Assembly: GCA_019828545.1 (NCBI GenBank) | Contig: JACVRA010000138.1 | Span: 1 to 64,000, forward strand | Length of the DNA stretch: 64,000 nucleotides | Source of the DNA: Paracamarosporium sp. OC-R06-R3 | Taxonomy: Eukaryota > Ascomycota > Dothideomycetes > Pleosporales > Didymosphaeriaceae | Direction: 5' to 3' | The notes under the pieces: generated by a model | The model's database searches: none | What the model saw: only the letters and a program-made list of their open reading frames with translations | Told to the model about the DNA's origin: nothing | Shown: in pieces, positions 57,572-64,000 of the stretch | How the letters are laid out: the number at the start of each line of letters is the position of its first letter | How positions within the stretch are numbered: the stretch's first letter is position 1 | Position numbers and translations under genes: made by a program

Positions 57572-58801
57572 ATGGCGAGCTCGAAGCAGAATGAGAATCT
57601 GCTGCTCACGGAGCACTTTACGTGGCCGCCCATTGTGAGTGTATTCAGACAAGTGGGTTTCCCGTGGTGCTGATACATGCGACAGTCCCTCCTCGACGAC
57701 ATCATCAACACGGTGAACGACTCGCTGTACAGCTGCAATGACACGCTAGAAACGGGCTTGCTGTCCGCGGACCCCTCATTCCTGGGCTTCGCGCCGCGGG
57801 CAGACGAGAGCGAGGAGAAGATGCAGGAGCGCGCGAGACTGGAGATCGAGGAGGGCGCGCAGAAACTCGAGACGCTGATGATTGATGCGGTCGATAGGAA
57901 TTTCGATCGCCTGGAGATTTGGACGCTCAGGAATGTGTTGTGTTTGCCGAGGGAGGAGGGGTTCGAGAATTGGGTCAGGTTGGGGCATTATGAGGTATGT
58001 TTTGTGTCTGGCTGCGCTTTTATGGTGGGTGGGTGGGTGGGTTTGGGATGGAAATGGAAGTTGAAATGGAATAGGGATTGGGATTGGATTCGGGACCGTG
58101 GCTAATGTGCGTGTGAATAGGGTCTGCAAATCCCACCGAAGGATAACACGCTCACGCCAGAAACACTCTACGCGCTTCGCCGCAAACTCACCGAAACAGA
58201 CAAATTACACGCCGCACTCGTCGCAGAGAAGAACCGCAACGAAGCGCAGATTGCGCGCCTGCGGGCCCTCCTCCAGCCCGCGCCCCGCGAACACCGCTCC
58301 TCCACCTTACCAGACGAAACCGCCGCGCAAAAGGATCACCCCGCGCCCTTCGCCTTCCTCACCCACACGTCCGCCGCCCAGGCCCTCGGCGTACAACCCC
58401 TCCCCGCACATGCAAAACCTACGTCCGCAGCTCAAACATCAACGTCCCGCACGCCCATCACAACACACACAACCTTCACAACGAGCCAACTCCCGCATCT
58501 CCGACACCTCCTCGCGCAGCTCAAACCGCATCTTTCTGCCGCGGCGCTGCCAAACGGGAAAGCAGGGGAAGCTGAAGCGCGTGCCAGGGAGAGGAGAGCG
58601 TACATCGAGAGTCAGAGTCGGAGGGTGCTGGAGAGACGGGGTGTGGACACGAGGGATGGGGTTGAGGGTGTGGTTGGAGAGGGGGCGAGGGTCAGGGGTG
58701 AGGAGGTTGGGGCTTTGGAGGGGATTGTTGGGGGGATTGTGGGAGCTGGGAGACAAGAGGAAGGGGAGGGTGGGGAGGGAGATGAGATGGATACGTCGTG
58801 A
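57572..58801 (+). CDS. MTW1: Kinetochore protein Mis12/Mtw1
   Basis: Three exons, 57572-57634, 57686-57994 and 58121-58801 (introns 51 and 126 bp), 350 residues. Mis12/Mtw1 is the core of the four-subunit complex that links the inner kinetochore to Ndc80 and Knl1. The Mis12 domain is seen at once: LLLTEHFTWPPISLLDDIIN, then YSCNDTLETGLL, and after a helix the segment DRNFDRLEIWTLRNVLCLP. A coiled coil follows (ETLYALRRKLTETDKLHAALVAEKNRN), then Pro/Ala/Thr-rich linker and a second helix (RARERRAYIESQSRRVLERR). The Gly/Glu-rich tail ends DEMDTS. Exon 1 codes only 21 residues. Another open frame over exon 3 (58098-58808) is a shadow. The symbol follows the yeast orthologue. Confidence 0.87.
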
Positions 58802-59841
58802 GGGATGACGGTGTACATGGAGGGCGTTTTGGCGTTTTTGCATTCCTGGACGAGGCGTTGGTTGGGCTGGTAAGGGTCGGGCGTTTGATACCATAGCGTG
58901 CCATGGCATGTCGTTGCTCGCTTGCTTGCTTCTTTGTACCATATGCTGGACTCGGCGATCAATTGGAATAGAGCGCTGTAGCGTATACCGCGGCTCCAAA
59001 TACATCCATGTACGAAATCAGTCTTCCTCCTGTTTCCCACTCTTCCACTCTACCTAGTCCGTCTAATAACATCGCTCTACGTTCCGTGAAACAGTGCTCA
59101 ATTACACAAACACGCCGGGGAGCCCTTCCACAAGTCACTGCTAAATCTATCCACTATCTTGCTCTCAAACACATAGCCGTATGTATACACCCAATCCTCG
59201 GAACCACAGTTTAGTCTGGACTGGACTGGACTGGACTGGACTAGTAAATCGCATGCTTTAGTCGTGAGTCGTGGGCTTGCCTAGCACCCTCTCTCGAAAT
59301 CGCAGAACCTCGTGCTGAGCCTGAGGTAATGGCTGGTTGTGTGTTGCGTGGGTATGCTTTATAGGTTTGTGGTCTTGGGTGAAAAGGGAGGGGTGTTGGT
59401 GGGTTTGTAGCTTGTCTTGGCTGTTTAGTGGGGGAGAGGGAGGGAGGGTGCTGAGGTGATTAGTTGGGTGGTGCAGGGTGAAAGTGCAAAGTGATAGGTT
59501 GGTGGTTGGTTAGAAGGGGAAATTGAATAAGTAGCTAGTTGGTTGATTGGTTGGTTGGTTGAGTAGTAGCGGATATAGTTCGCGTGAAGAGGGATGTTTA
59601 GGAGGTGAGTATGAGGATAGTGTGATGGGTATATAGTGGGTGTGGAAGTTAGGCTTTTGGATCTGGTGACGAGAAAGAGACCAGGATCTGGATTGACAGT
59701 CTCCAAGACGTCTGTCGTTCTCATGCAACATGAAGGTGATAAGGCGACGGTATCATAACATCATGAAACAGAGACATCGTCGTATCATCCGAAGACTTCG
59801 ATCCAAACCACTTCACCAATCCATCCATACATACCGCCATC
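58802..59841. other. Intergenic, convergent 3' ends
   Basis: Between the 3' ends of the Mis12 gene and the small secreted-protein gene. Contains a (CTGGA)n tract and GGTT-rich DNA near 59500-59570. No gene seen. Confidence 0.4.
59216..59242. repeat. (CTGGA)5 pentanucleotide repeat
   Basis: Five perfect units plus a partial sixth. Confidence 0.85.
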
Positions 59842-60541
59842 CTAACAATCACCCACCTCCAAACTCTCCATAAACGTCCACCTCTCCAACTCCGGATCCT
59901 CAATCGGAAGCCATGACCCAAAATTCGGCCCAGCAAATCCCCTCGCCAGATAATCCGCTTTCAACACGCCACCCCCACAACCAGAGCTCACACTCTGCAC
60001 CTCTGCATCTTCCCCAAAGTGCTCCGAGAAACGACTGTCGCCCAAACTCGGCCCTCGAAGGTCCGTTACGTCTCGAATCCCCGTCAAGGAATTCGTCTCA
60101 GGGAAGATGTACGAAGCTCTGAAGCTCAGTTGCTCTTTTGGAGCGAGGCGCGCGAGGCCTGTTACATCGATGCCGTAGGGGTTTATCCAGATGCGCGAGG
60201 TGCGCGCCGTGGTCATGTTGAGGTAGACGGTGCAGTTTGATCTAGATTCTGTGACGGGGACTGCGTGGGTGTGATTAAGGCATGGCTCAGGATGCGTGGG
60301 ATGTAGGGATGGAGTTGGATATCAAGAACGTACTTCCTGGTCCGACTGGGGGCTGGAAAGAGGGGAGGGAGTGCACGAGGAGGGTGTGGTTTTTTGCATT
60401 GGTCCTGAGATATGTGGTGAGGAGGTTTTCTGTCGAGGGGCATCTGTTGCCGGTGTGGTTTAGAGGGGTTAGAGTGATTGTTTGAGAGAGGGCTGCAGGG
60501 ATGAATGTTAGGAGAAGGGGATGGAAGTTTGAGAGGAGCAT
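59842..60541 (-). CDS. Small secreted protein, DUF4360-like
   Basis: Two exons on the minus strand (60541-60334 and 60260-59842; intron 73 bp, donor GTACGT), 208 residues. Residues 1-19 form a signal peptide (LLLTFIPAALSQ), then mature ITLTPLNHTGNRCPS. The second exon continues ITESRSNCTVYLNMTT, then RIWINPYGIDVTGLARLAPKEQLSFRASYIF. This layout (secreted, about 200 residues, an early cysteine, an NCxxxLN strand, then a G(F/L)A strand and a (S/T)Y(I/Y)F strand) resembles fungal DUF4360 proteins. The match is by eye only and moderate. A Cys close to the end (EVGDC) could pair with one of the inner cysteines. Function unknown; neighbours give no hint. It is divergent from the MoaA gene with 427 bp between the starts. 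Confidence 0.65.
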
Positions 60542-60968
60542 TGTGGTGATGGTACGGCTTGCTGTGGAGATGACTCCATCTTGCCGGCGTCGACATGATG
60601 TATTTAAGATGCTACCTTCTGTAACGTACGATTGTCTGTGTTTGTATGTAGTCGACGCTCGTATTCATATGGTTAATTACTAGTTGTCGTATTTATCTAT
60701 GTACTCGCACCCTTGAAAGTGTAAGTGCGCTTGGGCGGAGTGAATGAACTCCGCGGCGGAAGGAGGCGGAGGTTAGCGCTGCAACCCCACCCTTGGGAAC
60801 CGCGGTAGCCAAGCATATCTCAAAACATCCCTGTTCGAATCGCCTCCTCCACGCGACATAAGTCTCAGTCATCCCCACGCATAGTGATCTTCTTTTCGCC
60901 TTTATTTTTCTATTTCCCATGTCTCTGCTTGTCCATGCAGGCCGCCGACGCTCCACGTCCCCCTGAGC
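60542..60968. other. Divergent promoter of secreted-protein and MoaA genes
   Basis: 427 bp with no gene. An imperfect GGAGGCG...CGCCTCC pairing (60769 and 60833) looks tRNA-like at first but lacks a proper T arm, so it is not called. Confidence 0.4.
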
Positions 60969-63900
60969 ATGACCCCCATGGTGTCGATGCGGCGCATTCC
61001 GTCAGCCGCGCGATGCATTCGCAGCGAATTCGCTAGACCGCGTAGCATATTAGCTGTGGGAAGAGCGCATAGGAACTTTGCGACCGCTTTACACGCGCAA
61101 GAGGTGGACGTAGGCAACAATGGAGCTGCGATTCCGCCTATTCCAAGCGCAGACTTACAGCAGCGGAAAGAAGCCATACGCAATGCGAAGCCATTCTCCG
61201 AGTTCCTGACCGACTCGTTCAACAGAGAACATGATTACCTGCGGATAAGCATCACGGAGCGGTGCAATCTGCGGTGTCTGTACTGTATGCCTGAGGGTAA
61301 GACAGTCTACTTCTATGAGGACCAATTGTGCTGATAGTGCCCCAGAGGGCGTACCACTTTCGCCACCCGCGCATATGCTAACCACTCCCGAAATCTTCTA
61401 CCTTTCCTCCCTTTTCGTATCGCAGGGCGTTACTAAGATTCGTTTGACTGGCGGGGAACCCACGGTGCGCCGTGACATCGTTCCCTTGATGCAGTCGATT
61501 GGATCGTTGCGCTCAAAAGGTCTTCGCGAGCTCGCCCTCACCACGAACGGAATTTCGCTGCATAGAAAGTTGGATGCTATGGTCGAGGCTGGGTTGACGG
61601 GTGTCAACCTTAGTCTGGATACTCTGGACCCGTTTCAATTCCAGATCATGACGAGACGGAAAGGCTTCGATGCCGTTATGAAGTCTATCGACCGTATATT
61701 GGAGATGAAGAAGCTCGGAGCGAACATCAAGCTCAAGGTCAACTGCGTCGTCATGCGCGGATTGAATGAGCGCGACATAATACCATTTGTCGAACTAGGG
61801 CGCGAAAAAGACATCGAAGTGCGTTTCATCGAGTACATGCCCTTTGGTGGTAATAAATGGAGCGAGGGCAAGATGATCAGTTTCCAGGAGATGCTAGACA
61901 TAATACGAGTGAAGTATCCGAACTTGCGGGCAGTGCGGGGCCACAAGAATGATACAAGCAAAACGTACGAAGTTCCGGGTTTTGTAGGGAAAGTCGGCTT
62001 CATCACAAGCATGACGAACGATTTCTGCGGGACATGCAATCGATTGCGAATCACGAGTGACGGCAACCTAAAAGTTTGTCTGCATGGAAACGCCGAAGTG
62101 TCCCTGCGCGATCTCCTACGGAAAGACAACAATAACGATCCAATTGACCAAGAAGCTTTTGAGCGCATCAAAAAGATCGAGATGGACCGGCGAGACGGTC
62201 TGCTCAGCGACGAGACAATTCTCGGCTGGGGACCACGGGAACAGGAGCTCCTGCAAGTCATCGGCGCAGCAGTGAAGCGAAAAGCCGAGAAGCATGCGGA
62301 CATGGGCGACCTGAAAAACATGGAGAACAGGCCGATGATATTAATTGGTGGGTGAAGCTCGGCTCTCTATTTGTCATGGACGATTGTATGCCCTTACGAC
62401 TTGGCGGTCACGTTTGCATGGACGGCGTTTTGCATTCATTTTGCGGCTTGACTGGCACTGTCGTTGTCGAAGATAGACGTGTTGCCTATATATGCCAATC
62501 TATACCCCATACTATGCATTACGATCCTTTGACGTGAGGACTTCCGCTGACTTGCTTAGACCAGTCAATACAACCCAGCGCAACCCGCACCAGCTTTCCC
62601 TACGATGCTCATCCCCAGTACAATACACAACATGTGCGAACGCCTAGTGCCTCCCTAGTGCGACCGTGGGCCAGCATTCCGCCTCCTCGACTTTCATCTC
62701 ATATTCCTTTGCTTCACTCGGATCGTCCTCATGTGCGCACTTATGCGACACGAAGCTCAGAGGTTCTCTCAAAAGACCGAAGTCAACCAGTACTCCTAGA
62801 AGTAGAGCAGCGAGAAAGAGAGCAAAACATTCTACTTCAAGCCCTTGAGGGAAGGTTGGACAGACCGGGGCCTCTGTTCCATAGCGACAAGGCCGTAGGC
62901 AGACCTAAATCGCTTTCCGCTATTGAGCAGGCCATCAAAGACCTTGAAATGCGGCTTGCGCTCGAAAGAGAGAACGCACCCCACCAAGCAGATCCTGATA
63001 TTTTCATCGAGTGGCAGGAGAAGATCAATGCGAAATACGCTGGGAAGAAGTATAGACCAAGTTCGTGGGCGTTGTGGCGCCGTAACGGGAAGATTGCGGC
63101 TGCGGCTAAGAAGCATGAGGATCATCGCAAGAAGCTGGATTATCATTGGAAGATGGAAATTCATGGACTTGAGCGTACACTTCATAAGTACAATTACCAT
63201 CTCTTGCGACTTAGCCCGGATAGTCCGGAGAGGATGGAGCGTCTAAAAAGTTTAGAAGCCGAGCTCCGTCGGCTGGACCAAGATGGCGAGAAATTAGAGG
63301 AAGTGGGAAGGGAAGTCGAGGCTGCGGATAGAGTAAGAGGCGAAAGGAACCTCAGGAAGAAAGCTGAGAGAAGAGAAAGAGAAGCGAAGAAGAAAGCCGA
63401 TGCGATCAAAGAGCAAGAGTCGCTGTGGGATCGCAAGTTAACGAACCAGGAGGTCAAAAGAATGAGCAGGAGGGGATGGAACGTAATCAAAGATGCACCA
63501 TATCAACAAGGGCGTACCGCCGGCGGCGAGCATAATGATACCCCTCGGCTTGAAATTGAGGCATCCGAACAGCTAGCGCTCGCCGCAAAAGCACGGTTGC
63601 AGCAGTTGCGCGACATATCGCAATCTATTCTGGGCCTCAAAAAGATCATTGCTGATTCCCAGGCTGACCACCTAAGCTTGACAATGAGAAAGAAGGTCGA
63701 AGAAATGCTTGAAGAGCTGGAGAAAGAAGCTCTTAGTGCTGCACAAGAACAGACTCAGAGCGAACAGCAGCCTGAAGCTGAGGTTGAGCGTCTACCATCC
63801 ACCGAACCACAGAGTCCCCTCATCCGTTTTTCCAACCAAAACCTAAGTGCCAACCATGCGTCCGTGTTAACTAAAGACACTGAACCCGCACGCGTTTTCG

Positions 63901-64000
63901 GCGAAACGAACCAGCCCCAGCCCCTTCGCGCCTGGCCGGACCCTCAATTCGACGCATCATCTTCACGTTCGCTTTCAGAGCAGCTCAAAGCGCAACTCGC
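60969..64000 (+). CDS. Molybdenum cofactor MoaA (MOCS1A/CnxABC-type), probably fused, runs off window
   Basis: Exons 60969-61296 and 61346-62347, then a probable third exon 62560 to beyond 64000. MoaA is a radical-SAM enzyme that, with MoaC, turns GTP into cyclic pyranopterin (precursor Z). The N-terminus is Arg-rich and Ser-rich as in mitochondrial leads. Both Fe-S sites are intact: CNLRCLYC (Cys99, 103, 106) and [24 protein letters not shown] motifs seen: [17 protein letters not shown]-like NLSLDTLDP, and [12 protein letters not shown]. Unspliced at 62347, the frame ends MILIGG-stop (62355), giving a C-terminal Gly-Gly. Splicing G|GTGGGT to TTAG|AC (62348-62559, branch CTGAC) replaces this by Asp and opens about 480 codons with a coiled-coil-rich, charged sequence. 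No ATG exists in this frame before about 62949. A MoaC domain is expected beyond the window but not seen. Confidence 0.85.

Noticed and set aside
58098..58808. 236-codon plus-strand ORF
   Set aside because: Out-of-frame shadow of Mis12 exon 3, whose own frame has conserved motifs and clean splice sites.
60765..60840. Possible tRNA with GGAGGCG/CGCCTCC acceptor stem and TTCGAAT
   Set aside because: TTCGAAT directly touches the supposed acceptor strand, so the 5-bp T stem is missing.
1..64000. CRISPR arrays, bacterial-type operons, ribosome binding sites, rRNA genes
   Set aside because: None seen; the window has a eukaryotic gene structure throughout.

Overview
The window is nuclear DNA of a filamentous ascomycete (Pezizomycotina). 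I infer this from many short introns (45-126 bp, mostly about 50-60 bp), an AT-rich island depleted of CpA/TpG as left by repeat-induced point mutation (RIP), a HET-domain gene, an AA9 lytic polysaccharide monooxygenase, RTA1-like and Zn2Cys6 proteins, and a molybdenum-cofactor gene of the fused MoaA type. The class (perhaps Dothideomycetes) cannot be settled by reading alone. Exon coordinates were worked out by hand from splice consensus, reading phase and family conservation. Almost all joined models keep frame exactly.

Left accessory part (1-25 kb): an RIP-like AT island (1-1.4 kb); an intact BAHD/trichothecene-3-O-acetyltransferase-like gene beside a P450 pseudogene with one frameshift and two stops; a secreted AA9 LPMO with an altered second-sphere residue; then a compact group made of an RTA1-like gene, a Zn2Cys6 regulator, a second RTA1-like gene and a UDP-sterol-glucosyltransferase-like gene. 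Three promoters of this group share the palindrome ATACGCGTAT, so I propose a membrane-lipid or sterol stress regulon with a local regulator. An MCT-type MFS transporter, a frameshifted HET gene and a secreted AA7-type FAD oxidase follow, then a 2.4-kb stretch with a decayed tandem repeat.

Middle part (25-40 kb), mostly conserved core genes: a Ubx2/FAF2-like ER-associated degradation protein with a GC-AG intron, an opsin-related protein lacking the retinal lysine, an EST1/SMG7-like protein divergent from a ZNF511-like zinc-finger protein, a CorA-like membrane protein, a BTB-like protein and a von Willebrand A protein. A 7.1-kb stretch without a convincing gene follows (39.9-47.0 kb).

Right part (47-64 kb): SRP19, a class III PLP aminotransferase, a LAMMER kinase with a long upstream region, the kinetochore protein Mis12/Mtw1, a small secreted protein, and at the right edge a MoaA gene. 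Its apparent stop (Ile-Gly-Gly-stop) overlaps a splice donor. Splicing there opens a reading frame of about 480 coiled-coil-rich codons that runs off the window. This resembles the vertebrate MOCS1A/MOCS1B splice switch and, with the palindrome-linked lipid group, is the most interesting observation here.
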